Source: Sphingomonadaceae bacterium (GTDB lineage Bacteria > Pseudomonadota > Alphaproteobacteria > Sphingomonadales > Sphingomonadaceae). Taken from it: a stretch of 64,000 bases of DNA. The notes beneath the pieces were generated by a model. The model saw nothing but the letters and a program-made list of their open reading frames with translations. It was not told the DNA's origin and did not search any database. Of the stretch, positions 54,802 through 63,388 are shown in pieces (position 1 is the first letter of the stretch; every line of letters begins with the position of its first letter). The stretch spans positions 1-64,000 of the forward strand of contig RFPL01000009.1 of the NCBI GenBank assembly GCA_009926135.1, in the 5' to 3' direction. Position numbers and translations under genes: made by a program.

Positions 54802-55022
54802 CCGGGCCTAGATTCCGTTGTTGTTCGCCGACATTGCGGCGCGCCATAGCGACGCAAGGTTAAAAAGGAAAGCCTTCGGCGCTGGTCCCGCCGCGATTGC
54901 CGTTCGTCGACTTGCGACATTCTATTACCGGGGAACGCCTTGCCTTTGTAGCTGCAACAGACCATCTGCGCAGCCGGGCAGGGGATACCAGATCGTAATT
55001 GTCGAGCGATCACGGAGTATTA

Positions 55023-57539
55023 ATGCGTAATTTGTCTCTCCTCCCGCTTCCGCTGGCGTTGATTGCTGCCCCCGTGCTGGCAACCGACGAAGCCGAGACC
55101 CAGGCCACCCCGCCGGCAACCCAGGACGCCGAACCGGTCGATACGGAACGTCACGGTAACGAGATCCTAGTCGTCGCCGAGCGTATTCGCGGACAGGTTG
55201 AAAGCCCAAGCCCGCCAATTGCCGTGCTGGACGAGAAGGACATTCAGGCCCTGGGCGCAACAACCCTGGCCGACGTGCTGACCCAGCTTGCCCCGCAGAC
55301 CGGATCGGGCCGCGGGCGAGGCGGTGGACAGCCGGTGGTGCTGATCAATGGGCAGCGGATCGGCAGTTTCCGCGAGATGCGCAACTTCCCGCAGGAAGCG
55401 ATCCGCCGCGTCGAGATTCTGCCAGAGGAAGTGGCGCTGCGGTTCGGCTTTCCGGCCAATACCCGCGTCGTCAACATGATCCTCAAGGACAACTTCTCGT
55501 CCAAGACAGTCGAGGTGGAAGCCGCCACTCCCACACGCGGCGGGTTCCAGACCTATGAGGTTGAAGCCACCGCGCTGCGCATCGATGGCCCGCAGCGATT
55601 CAGCCTGACTGCCAAAATAGACGATACGTCCGAACTGACCGAGGCCGAGCGCGGCGTGATCCAGACGCTGGGATCGGTGCCGACTGTTTCGACCGATCCG
55701 GATCCCGCCGCCTTTCGCACATTGATCGCCAATAGCCGTGAGCTTGGCCTGAACGTCTCGCTGGCGCGGGGATTGGGCAAGGATGGCCTGGGCGGCAACT
55801 TCAGTGTCAACGGCAACCTGACCCGCACCGACAGCCGCCGCAATTCCGGCCTCGATGTGGTCGTGCTGACCGCGCCAGGCGGAGCCACGGCGATCCGTAG
55901 CCTGGACGACCCGCTGGAACGGCGCACCCGGACTACGACGGCGCAGGGCGGAACTGCATTGAACACGCGGCTGGGCGAGTGGCAGCTTAGTGCCACCCTG
56001 GACGGTAATCACAGCGAAAGCCGCACCCTCATCGACCGCCGCGCCAATACTGCGGCACTGGTCACTGCGGCGGCGGCGGGAACTCTGCCGATCAACGGTC
56101 CGTTGCCTGCGGTGGCAAACGCCGGGTTTGATACTTCGCTCAGCAATACTGAAAGCCTGACCAGTCTGGTTACGCTGATCGGGCGGCCTGCGCGGCTTCC
56201 GGGGGGTGAACTGACCACGACACTGCGCGCTGGCTATGCCTGGTCCGATATCGTTAGCAGCGATACCCGCTCGACCGTCGGCCTGGTCAACCTGCGGCGC
56301 GGAGACATCAACGCGGCGATCAATGCGGGTGTTCCCATTACCAGCCGCCGTGAGAATTTCGGTGCGGGCCTGGGTGATCTGTCGGCGAACTTCTCGGCCG
56401 GATGGAACCGTCTGTCTGACTTTGGTTCGGTTACCGATTGGAGCGCGGGGCTGACCTGGTCGCCGCTGACCTTTGAGAAGCTCAGCCTGACCGCTAGCTA
56501 CCTGGTCAACGAGATCGCCCCCGGCCTTGCCCAGCTGGGCAATCCGCGGACCGTTACACTGAACGTGCCGGTCTTCGACCTGGTGCGTGGTGAAACCGTG
56601 CTGGCGACCGTGATCGGCGGTGGCAATCCGGCACTGCTGAAGGAGCAGCAGCGCGATCTCAAGTTCGGCGCGAACTGGCAGCTGCCGTTCCTCGCCAATT
56701 CCAGCCTGGTGATGGAATACTTCCGCAATCGTTCGGAGAACGTGACCGCCAGCTTCCCGCTGCTAACGCCCGAGATCGAAGCAGCATTCCCCGGGCGCGT
56801 CACGCGTGATGGCGGCGGGCGGCTGCTCTCGATCGACCAGCGCCCGGTTACCTTTTCAGAGCAGCGCGCATCGCGGCTTCGCTGGGGGCTTAATCTAACC
56901 GGACAGCTTGGCAAGGCTCCTGCCGGTGGCGGCTTCATGGGCATGATGGGCGGGGGCGGTCCGCCCCGCGGTGCCGGCGGTCCTCCCGCTGGCCCGCGTC
57001 CGCAAGGCGGCGGCGCGGGGCGCGGCGGCGGGGGTGGCGGCATGATGGCCATGATGGGCGGCGGGCGCGGCCCCGGCCGCTGGAGCCTGGGCGTGTTTCA
57101 CACGGTTCAGTTCGACAGCACCGTGCTGATCGCGCCGGGGGTTCCGACGCTGGACCTGCTGAACGGAGATTCGCTCTCGTCGACCGGGTCGCCGCGGCAC
57201 ACGCTTGAGTTCAATGGCGGGCTGTTCAAAAACGGCTTCGGTACCTTTTTCAACGGCACCTGGACCGGGCCATCGCGACTGACGGGCACGACCAACCTGC
57301 GCTTTGGCAGCGTCACGCGGATGAATATCAATTTCTTCGCGTCCCTGGGGCAGCAGCAGGGGCTGGTTAAGCAGGCACCCTTCTTCAAGGGCTCGCAAGT
57401 TTCGCTGCGGTTCGAGAACCTGTTCGATTCCCGGCAGCGGGTCACGGACGGCACCGGTGCCGTGCCGATCGGCTATCAGGCCGACCTGATCGACCCGCGC
57501 GGACGCGTGGTCGAGATAGAGTTCCGGAAAATGTTCTGA
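55023..57539 (+). CDS. TonB-dependent receptor with Gly/Met-rich insertion
   Basis: Outer-membrane transporter of 838 aa. Signal peptide about residues 1–20, TonB-box-like E-I-L-V-V-A-E-R, and a plug with D-V-L-T-Q-L-A-P and V-V-L-I-N-G-Q-R-I. The beta-barrel ends E-F-R-K-M-F. Near residues 635–685 is a striking low-complexity stretch of Gly, Pro, Arg and repeated Met (M-G-M-M-G-G-G-G, later M-M-A-M-M-G-G-G). It probably forms one extracellular loop. The frame opens at 54999, but ACGGAG before the ATG at 55023 sets the start. Ligand unknown; no catabolic partner adjoins. Confidence 0.85.
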   Translation: MRNLSLLPLPLALIAAPVLATDEAETQATPPATQDAEPVDTERHGNEILVVAERIRGQVESPSPPIAVLDEKDIQALGATTLADVLTQLAPQTGSGRGRGGGQPVVLINGQRIGSFREMRNFPQEAIRRVEILPEEVALRFGFPANTRVVNMILKDNFSSKTVEVEAATPTRGGFQTYEVEATALRIDGPQRFSLTAKIDDTSELTEAERGVIQTLGSVPTVSTDPDPAAFRTLIANSRELGLNVSLARGLGKDGLGGNFSVNGNLTRTDSRRNSGLDVVVLTAPGGATAIRSLDDPLERRTRTTTAQGGTALNTRLGEWQLSATLDGNHSESRTLIDRRANTAALVTAAAAGTLPINGPLPAVANAGFDTSLSNTESLTSLVTLIGRPARLPGGELTTTLRAGYAWSDIVSSDTRSTVGLVNLRRGDINAAINAGVPITSRRENFGAGLGDLSANFSAGWNRLSDFGSVTDWSAGLTWSPLTFEKLSLTASYLVNEIAPGLAQLGNPRTVTLNVPVFDLVRGETVLATVIGGGNPALLKEQQRDLKFGANWQLPFLANSSLVMEYFRNRSENVTASFPLLTPEIEAAFPGRVTRDGGGRLLSIDQRPVTFSEQRASRLRWGLNLTGQLGKAPAGGGFMGMMGGGGPPRGAGGPPAGPRPQGGGAGRGGGGGGMMAMMGGGRGPGRWSLGVFHTVQFDSTVLIAPGVPTLDLLNGDSLSSTGSPRHTLEFNGGLFKNGFGTFFNGTWTGPSRLTGTTNLRFGSVTRMNINFFASLGQQQGLVKQAPFFKGSQVSLRFENLFDSRQRVTDGTGAVPIGYQADLIDPRGRVVEIEFRKMF

Positions 57540-57546
57540 GGGAAGA

Positions 57547-57576
57547 TGCCCCGGCGGTGCAATACCGGCCGGGGCA
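57547..57576. terminator. Hairpin after the TonB receptor gene
   Basis: TGCCCCGGC (57547–57555) pairs with GCCGGGGCA (57568–57576), with an inner GGT/ACC extension. It starts 7 nt after the receptor stop and is followed by only CTTT. Lying between converging genes, it could serve both; the weak T-tract lowers confidence. Confidence 0.5.
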
Positions 57577-57584
57577 CTTTCGGA

Positions 57585-58022
57585 TCAGGCGGAGTGGAAT
57601 ACCGCCATGGTCAGGTGCAGCGTCAGCGCGATCAGCGCCAGGCTCGACAGCGCGAACAGCAGGAAGCGGACCATGATCCGGTTCCAGACGGCCTGGACGA
57701 TCGAGTGAACAATCCGCAGCCCGACATAGGCCCAGGCGATTTGGCCATTGATCCCGTCGCCCTGGCCGATCAGGGCCAGCGACAGCGCCACTGCATAAAA
57801 CACCGTCGGCGCTTCGTGCAGGTGGTTGTAGTTGTGGGCAATCCACTGGACATTGGCAGGCAGGACCTGGTCCAGCGTCTGGCCAGTGCCACCCACCAGG
57901 TTCTTGGTATCGATCTTGGCCTTGCTCATCGCCGGGATGCGCGTGACGTACATCCACAGCCACATGATCATGGTCCAGCCGGCCAGGACGGCTACCGGTT
58001 GCAGGATATCCATTCCAATCAT
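57585..58022 (-). CDS. MAPEG-family membrane protein (copy 2)
   Basis: Four-helix membrane protein of 145 aa of the MAPEG group (eicosanoid and glutathione metabolism relatives). Family features: an N-terminal helix followed by R-I-P-A-M, then N-Y-N-H-L-H-E-A-P-T-V-F-Y-A-V, R-I-V-H-S-I-V-Q and V-R-F-L-L-F. Bacterial members are mostly uncharacterised. It is 16 nt downstream of a second, similar copy, so they form a tandem duplication. Confidence 0.82.
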   Translation of the reverse strand: MIGMDILQPVAVLAGWTMIMWLWMYVTRIPAMSKAKIDTKNLVGGTGQTLDQVLPANVQWIAHNYNHLHEAPTVFYAVALSLALIGQGDGINGQIAWAYVGLRIVHSIVQAVWNRIMVRFLLFALSSLALIALTLHLTMAVFHSA

Positions 58023-58038
58023 TCGTATTCTCCCCCTT

Positions 58039-58470
58039 TTACGCGCCGAGCAAGGTCAGCTTGGCGGCGTGCAGTGCCAGCATCAGCAGGCAAAATGTCG
58101 ACAGCATAAACAGCGTGAACCGCACCGGCACCGTGTTGACAGTGGCTTGCCACAGCGAATGGATGATCCGGATCACGACATAGGCCCAGGCGAACAGCAC
58201 GTCGTGTTCGATCGGCCCCATGATCGCCAGGATCGCCACCGTGGCATAGAACAGCGTCGGCTGTTCCATCAGGTGGGTATAGTTGTGCGCCTTCCAGTTG
58301 ATTGGATCGGGCAGGACACCTTCCAGGTCTTGCCCGCGCCCACCGGGTTTAGCCGCACCCAAACCACCGCCTTTGGCCATCGCCGGCAGCCGCGTCGCGG
58401 CCAGCCAGACCAGCATCACCAGCGACCACAGCACCAGCACGGCGGCCGGCGCAAGGACTTGTGCCTGCAT
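58039..58470 (-). CDS. MAPEG-family membrane protein (copy 1)
   Basis: Membrane protein of 143 aa that parallels its downstream neighbour: R-L-P-A-M, N-Y-T-H-L-M-E-Q-P-T-L-F-Y-A, W-A-Y-V-V-I-R-I-I-H-S-L-W-Q, V-R-F-T-L-F and four hydrophobic helices. Shared motifs in the same order show the two arose by duplication and may act as a hetero-oligomer. Substrate unknown. Confidence 0.82.
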   Translation of the reverse strand: MQAQVLAPAAVLVLWSLVMLVWLAATRLPAMAKGGGLGAAKPGGRGQDLEGVLPDPINWKAHNYTHLMEQPTLFYATVAILAIMGPIEHDVLFAWAYVVIRIIHSLWQATVNTVPVRFTLFMLSTFCLLMLALHAAKLTLLGA

Positions 58471-58541
58471 TGTCTCCCCCTTCGTCTCTTTGGACCCGAG
58501 AGCAGCAGGTTGTTCCGGCTGAAACCGATTGTCAAATACGG

Positions 58542-59519
58542 CTAGTCGTCGGCCATCAGGACTTTGGCAAAGCTGGCGGGATCGGTGTTGCTGCCGGTAA
58601 GCATGATCGCCGTCCGGCCATCAAGCGGAACCTTGCCAGCGAGCGCCGCTGCGAGGGCCGCTGCCCCGCCTGGCTCGAGCACCAGGTGCAACCTGGAAAA
58701 GGCAAAGCGCTGGGCCGCGCGCACTTCGGCCGGGCTGACGACCAGCCCATAGGCACAGCGTTCCTTGAGGATCGCGAAGTTGATCGGCCAGGTTGCCGGC
58801 GTCTGGAGGGCATCGCATTCAGTAGGCGGCGCATCTGCCGCGACGCGCTCGATCTTGCCGCTGGCGAGGCTGCGGGCGACATCGTCCCAGCCTTCCGGTT
58901 CAACTGGCACAATCTCGGCGTCCGGGCAGGCGAGGGCCAGACCCGCCGTCAGTCCGCCGCCGCCACAGCAGGCGACGATCCGGGTCGGTCCTTCCAGCCC
59001 GCGGGCCTGCATCTGGGCAGTGATCTCGATCCCGGCCGAACCCTGGCCCTCGATTACCCATGGATCGCCATAAGCGTGAACGAGGGTCGCGCCGCTCTGC
59101 TCGATCAGCCGCTGCGCCACGGCATCGCGGTCTTCCCCGCCGGGGCGGTCGTAGAGCACGACATTGGCACCCATCGCTCGGGTTGCGGCGAGCTTCACCT
59201 GCGGGGCATCGACCGGCATGACGATGGTGGCGGGAATACCGAGGCGTGCTGCTGCCCAGGCAACACCCTGCGCGTGATTGCCGCTCGAGACGCCGACCAC
59301 GCCGCGCTGCCGTTCCGCGTCGGTCAGGTCCGACAGCCGGTGCCAGGCGCCGCGGATCTTGAATGCGCCGATCGGTTGCAGGCTATCGGCCTTGCACCAG
59401 ACTTTTGCCCCGTTGACCTCGGTCTCGAGGAGTGGTGTCTGCACCAGCAGTTCTGCGATCTTGGCGGCGGCGCGAGCCACGCCTTCGCTGGTCGGAGCGC
59501 GCATCGGTTGTGTCGTCAT
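58542..59519 (-). CDS. PLP-dependent threonine/serine dehydratase-type enzyme
   Basis: Fold-type II PLP enzyme of 325 aa. The Schiff-base Lys is in I-G-A-F-K-I-R-G-A near residue 54. S-S-G-N-H-A-Q-G holds the substrate carboxylate, and the phosphate-binding glycine loop is C-C-G-G-G-G-L near residue 180. There is no C-terminal regulatory ACT domain, so it resembles catabolic TdcB or serine racemases rather than biosynthetic IlvA. It converts Thr or Ser to the 2-oxoacid and ammonia, or racemises Ser. It is divergent from the polyamine genes. Confidence 0.85.
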   Translation of the reverse strand: MTTQPMRAPTSEGVARAAAKIAELLVQTPLLETEVNGAKVWCKADSLQPIGAFKIRGAWHRLSDLTDAERQRGVVGVSSGNHAQGVAWAAARLGIPATIVMPVDAPQVKLAATRAMGANVVLYDRPGGEDRDAVAQRLIEQSGATLVHAYGDPWVIEGQGSAGIEITAQMQARGLEGPTRIVACCGGGGLTAGLALACPDAEIVPVEPEGWDDVARSLASGKIERVAADAPPTECDALQTPATWPINFAILKERCAYGLVVSPAEVRAAQRFAFSRLHLVLEPGGAAALAAALAGKVPLDGRTAIMLTGSNTDPASFAKVLMADD

Positions 59520-59562
59520 AAAACCAGCCTATATGCGCGCCTTCGCGCCGCGCAAAGGAGAG

Positions 59563-60780
59563 ATGAAGGTGAGCAAGGTTCTGGTGATCGGTGCAGGCGG
59601 CGTAAGCTCGGTCTGCGTCCACAAGATGGCGATGAACGCCGGGATTTTCAGCGAAATCCACCTCGCCAGCCGTACCAGGACGAAGTGCGATGCGATCGCC
59701 GCCTCGGTCAAAGAGCGCACCGGCCAGACTGTCTCGACCTATGAGATCGATGCCGAGGAAGTGCCCGCGCTGACCCGCCTGATCCAGCAGATCGGCCCCA
59801 GGCTGGTCGTCAACCTGGCGCTGCCTTACCAGGACCTGCCGATCATGGACGCCTGCCTCGCTGCTGGCGTCGATTACCTCGACACCGCGAATTACGAGCC
59901 GAAGGACGAGGCCAAGTTCGAATATAGCTGGCAGTGGGCCTATCAGGCCCGCTTCAAGGAAGCGGGCCTGATGGCGCTGCTGGGATCGGGCTTCGATCCA
60001 GGCGTCACTTCCGTCTTCGCGATGTGGCTCAAGAAGCACAAATTGAAGACCATCCGCACGCTCGACATCCTCGATTGCAATGGCGGCGATCATGGCCAAG
60101 CCTTTGCCACCAACTTCAACCCTGAAATCAACATCCGCGAAGTGACCGCCCCGGCGCGGCACTGGAACCAGGGCGAGTGGGTCGAGACTCCGGCCATGAC
60201 GATCCGCCAGAACTTCGATTTCGAAGCGGTCGGCCCCAAGAACATGTACCTGATGTACCACGAAGAGCTGGAAAGCCTGGCCAAGTTCCTGCCCGAGCTG
60301 GAACGCGGCCGGTTCTGGATGACCTTCGGCGACGCCTATATCAACCACCTGACCGTGCTGCAGAATGTCGGCATGACCGGGATCGAGCCGATCGTGTACC
60401 AGGGCAAAGAAATCGTGCCCCTGCAGTTTCTTGCCGCCGTGCTACCCAAGCCGGAAACGCTGGGCCCAACCACCACCGGCAAGACCAACATCGGCGATAT
60501 CGCCACCGGCATGGCGCTCGATGGCTCGGGCGAGAAGACCTATTACATCTACAACATCTGCGACCATGAAGACGCGTTCCACGAAACCGGCAACCAGGCG
60601 ATCAGCTACACCACCGGCGTTCCAGCGATGATCGGCGCGGCGATGATGCTGACCGGGGCCTGGCGGGGTGAGGGTGTGTTCAACATGGAGCAGATGGATC
60701 CCGATCCCTACATGGACATGCTGAACACCCAGGGTCTGCCCTGGCAGGTCAAGGAACTGGCCGGGCCGCTGGACTTCTGA
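59563..60780 (+). CDS. Carboxy(nor)spermidine dehydrogenase, saccharopine dehydrogenase-like
   Basis: NAD(P)H-dependent reductase of 405 aa. The N-terminal Rossmann motif is V-I-G-A-G-G-V-S-S-V-C at about 7–17, and the saccharopine dehydrogenase catalytic fold follows with G-S-G-F-D-P-G-V-T-S-V near residue 140. In this family it condenses aspartate semialdehyde with a diamine to give carboxy(nor)spermidine. The next gene is the matching decarboxylase, which fixes the role better than sequence alone. AAAGGAG 4–10 nt before 59563 sets the start; the open frame to 59278 is spurious. Stop and next start overlap (TGATG). Confidence 0.9.
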   Translation: MKVSKVLVIGAGGVSSVCVHKMAMNAGIFSEIHLASRTRTKCDAIAASVKERTGQTVSTYEIDAEEVPALTRLIQQIGPRLVVNLALPYQDLPIMDACLAAGVDYLDTANYEPKDEAKFEYSWQWAYQARFKEAGLMALLGSGFDPGVTSVFAMWLKKHKLKTIRTLDILDCNGGDHGQAFATNFNPEINIREVTAPARHWNQGEWVETPAMTIRQNFDFEAVGPKNMYLMYHEELESLAKFLPELERGRFWMTFGDAYINHLTVLQNVGMTGIEPIVYQGKEIVPLQFLAAVLPKPETLGPTTTGKTNIGDIATGMALDGSGEKTYYIYNICDHEDAFHETGNQAISYTTGVPAMIGAAMMLTGAWRGEGVFNMEQMDPDPYMDMLNTQGLPWQVKELAGPLDF

Positions 60781-61979
60781 TGGAGACCAGAGCCGGCGAT
60801 CCGGGCGCATTCGCGCACTTCGACCTGAGCCGTGTCGATAGCCCTGCCTTCGTGGTCGACGCCGCGAAGCTGCGCGCGAACCTGGCGGTGCTGGCTGACG
60901 TGCGGGATCGGGCCGGGATCAAGGTGCTGGCGGCGCTCAAGGCTTTCTCGATGTGGAAGGTTGCCCCGGTCGTGGGGGAATACCTCGACGGAGTCTGCAC
61001 TTCCGGCCTGTGGGAAGCGCTGCTCGCCGCCGAGAATTACCGGGGCGAAATTGCAACCTATTGTGCGGCCTACAAAGCGGATGACCTGCCGGAAATCTGC
61101 CGCCTCTCGGACCATGTGATCTTCAACTCTCCCGGTCAAATCGCCCGTTTCGCGCCGCAGATCGAACAGGCGCGGCAGCGCGGCGATGCTTTTGACATCG
61201 GCCTGCGCATTAATCCGCTCCATGCCGAAGGCGAGGTACCCAAGTACGACCCTTGCGCCCCGCATTCCCGGCTGGGCTTCCCGGTAAATCAGCTGACCGA
61301 TGCGCACATGGCCGGCGTCAACGGGCTGCACTTCCACACGCTGTGCGAGCAGGATTTCGAGCCGCTGGAGCGCACCTGGCTGGCCTTGCTGCCTCGGATC
61401 GAGCGCTACCTTCCGCAGCTTGAGTGGTTGAACTTCGGGGGCGGGCACCACATCACCCGCGCCGATTACCAGCGCGATGAACTGGTGGCGTTCCTGAAGG
61501 CGGTCAAGGCACAGACCGGCTGCGAGATATATCTGGAACCGGGCGAGGCCGTGGCGCTGGATGCCGGTATTTTGATCGGCACGGTGCTGGACCTGCAGGA
61601 AAACGGCATGCCGATCGGCATCACCGACATTTCCGCCACCTGTCATATGCCCGACGTGATCGAGGCGCCATACCGTCCGGCCATGCTGGGTGAACTGCCG
61701 CCGCTTGATCCGCAGACCGATGAAGGTGCGGGCGGGGCCGTGCGGCTTGGCGGCCCGTCTTGCCTGGCCGGCGACGTGATTGGCGATTACCGCTTCTCTT
61801 CCGGACCGGAGATCGGCCAGCGGTTCGCTTTCCTCGATCAAGCGCATTATTCGATGGTCAAGACCACGACCTTCAACGGCGTGCCTCTGCCGTCGATCTG
61901 GCTGTGGGACAGCTCCACGGACGAGCTCGAATGCGTAAAGCGGTTTGGTTACGAGGACTTCCGCAACCGGCTTTCCTGA
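60780..61979 (+). CDS. nspC: Carboxy(nor)spermidine decarboxylase
   Basis: PLP-dependent fold-type III decarboxylase of 399 aa that removes CO2 from carboxyspermidine or carboxynorspermidine to finish a triamine. The PLP Lys is in A-A-L-K-A-F-S near residue 45. F-N-F-G-G-G-H-H-I-T and the C-terminal Cys-containing substrate loop are typical, as is L-E-P-G-E-A. It begins in the TGATG overlap with the dehydrogenase, so the two are coupled. Whether spermidine or norspermidine/homospermidine is made depends on the diamine available. Confidence 0.92.
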   Translation: METRAGDPGAFAHFDLSRVDSPAFVVDAAKLRANLAVLADVRDRAGIKVLAALKAFSMWKVAPVVGEYLDGVCTSGLWEALLAAENYRGEIATYCAAYKADDLPEICRLSDHVIFNSPGQIARFAPQIEQARQRGDAFDIGLRINPLHAEGEVPKYDPCAPHSRLGFPVNQLTDAHMAGVNGLHFHTLCEQDFEPLERTWLALLPRIERYLPQLEWLNFGGGHHITRADYQRDELVAFLKAVKAQTGCEIYLEPGEAVALDAGILIGTVLDLQENGMPIGITDISATCHMPDVIEAPYRPAMLGELPPLDPQTDEGAGGAVRLGGPSCLAGDVIGDYRFSSGPEIGQRFAFLDQAHYSMVKTTTFNGVPLPSIWLWDSSTDELECVKRFGYEDFRNRLS

Positions 61980-62015
61980 GGCACAGTCACCGGCATAACA
62001 AAGCCGGAGAGCGCA

Positions 62016-63260
62016 GTGCCTGACAAGATCCTCGACGCCCATTCGTCCGACCCCGTGGCCATGGGCTGGATGGAGGGCTTGCCCCCGGCGCCAGACAAGC
62101 GGCTCGCCTGGGCGCGGGCGGATCACATGCGTTTTCCAACCCATCGCTATGCCTACTCGCGGATGCGCGAGTTTTTGCCGACGGCGCGCGTTTCGCGCGG
62201 CACCGGGACAGTGTGGCAGCTGCCGGTTGCGCTGCGAGACGATATTGACGGTATCACCTTCAAGGCAATGGACGATGGCCGCGAGCTGACCTGGGCGGAA
62301 TCGCTGGCGGTCAACTTTACCGATGCCGTGCTGGTGCTGCACCGCGGGACCATTGTCTACGAACGCTACCTCGGCGTCACTCGGCAGGACACGCCGCACA
62401 TCGCCTTCTCGGTTACCAAGAGCTTCGTTGGGACGCTGGCGGAGATGCTGATCCAGGAAAGGCGCCTCGATCCGTTAGCGCCAATTGGCGCATTGCTTCC
62501 GGAGATGGCCAGCAGCGGATTTGCCGATGCAACGCTGGCGCAGGTCATGGACATGACGACAGCGCTCGATTTCTCGGAAGAATATACTGATCCTACGTCC
62601 GGCATCGGTGCCATGAGCAATGCCCTGGGCCTGACGCCGCGCGCGGCCAGTTATGCTGGTCCTGGCGACGTCTACGCGTTTCTTCCGACGATTCGCAAAA
62701 GCGGGGAACATGGCGAGCGCTTTACCTATCGGACCTGCAATACGGAGGTGCTCGGCTGGATCGTTGCGCGGACCGAAGGCAAGCGACTCGACCAGATCCT
62801 GTCGGAACGAATCTGGGCGCCGCTGGGGATGGAACAGGATGCTGATTTCCTGATCGATTCGACCGGAATGCCCTTCGCGGGCGGGGGACTTAATCCCGTA
62901 GTGCGCGACATGGCCCGTTTTGGGGAAGCCATGCGCTGTGATGGGCACGGGAATGGGGGACAGATGATCGCCCGCGAAGCGGTCGCCGCGGTGAAGGCCG
63001 GGGGCAGCAAGGCCGCCTTTGCGCAGGCCGGATATCAGTGGCTTAAGGATGGTTCCTATACCCGGCAATGGTGGATAATGCCCGGAAATAGCGATACTTT
63101 TTCCGCACGCGGCATTCACGGCCAGGCAATTTTTGTCGACCCGGTGGCAGAGGTGGTGGTCGCTCGGTTCGGATCTCACCCGATAGCCGCCAACACGGCT
63201 TTCGACCCCACCTCGCTGCCCGCCTTCCGGGCGGTCGCGGAGCACCTCTCGCGGGGGTGA
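62016..63260 (+). CDS. Beta-lactamase-fold serine hydrolase (NylB/EstB-like)
   Basis: Penicillin-recognising hydrolase of 414 aa with GTG start. The S-x-x-K pair is in F-S-V-T-K-S near residue 130, the catalytic Tyr in F-T-Y-R-T-C-N-T-E near residue 245, and a third motif G-I-H-G-Q-A near residue 365. The Y-x-x-x-N-T-E-x-L-G-W pattern fits 6-aminohexanoate-dimer hydrolase and esterase relatives more than true beta-lactamases. No signal peptide is seen, so it is cytoplasmic. It lies between polyamine genes, but no link to that pathway is evident. Confidence 0.82.
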   Translation: MPDKILDAHSSDPVAMGWMEGLPPAPDKRLAWARADHMRFPTHRYAYSRMREFLPTARVSRGTGTVWQLPVALRDDIDGITFKAMDDGRELTWAESLAVNFTDAVLVLHRGTIVYERYLGVTRQDTPHIAFSVTKSFVGTLAEMLIQERRLDPLAPIGALLPEMASSGFADATLAQVMDMTTALDFSEEYTDPTSGIGAMSNALGLTPRAASYAGPGDVYAFLPTIRKSGEHGERFTYRTCNTEVLGWIVARTEGKRLDQILSERIWAPLGMEQDADFLIDSTGMPFAGGGLNPVVRDMARFGEAMRCDGHGNGGQMIAREAVAAVKAGGSKAAFAQAGYQWLKDGSYTRQWWIMPGNSDTFSARGIHGQAIFVDPVAEVVVARFGSHPIAANTAFDPTSLPAFRAVAEHLSRG

Positions 63261-63267
63261 TTTTCAC

Positions 63268-63295
63268 TTGCGATTAAGGTGCGAATCTTTATAGC
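63268..63295 (+). promoter_or_regulatory. Candidate promoter of the ornithine-type decarboxylase gene
   Basis: TTGCGA (63268–63273) and TATAGC (63290–63295) are spaced by 16 nt, close to a sigma-70 arrangement. It would give a transcript starting near 63301 and a leader of roughly 90 nt before the decarboxylase start. Seen by eye only. Confidence 0.4.
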
Positions 63296-63300
63296 CCGCC

Positions 63301-63388
63301 CCCGCTGCCCCATGGGGACTTCCAATAACCGCAAGGCAGCCTCGTCTTCGTGTTACCTGGCCGAAAGGCCTATTGGGGGTCCCTTGAG
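63301..63388 (+). promoter_or_regulatory. Structured leader upstream of the decarboxylase, candidate speF-type motif
   Basis: The leader contains a tetraloop hairpin GGCC-GAAA-GGCC (63359–63370) followed by TATTGGGGGTCCC just before the start codon. An ATG at 63312 opens a 35-codon ORF that ends at 63419, overlapping the decarboxylase start. Alphaproteobacterial ornithine decarboxylase genes are known to carry the speF RNA motif in this place. I could not confirm the match to its covariance model. Confidence 0.4.
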
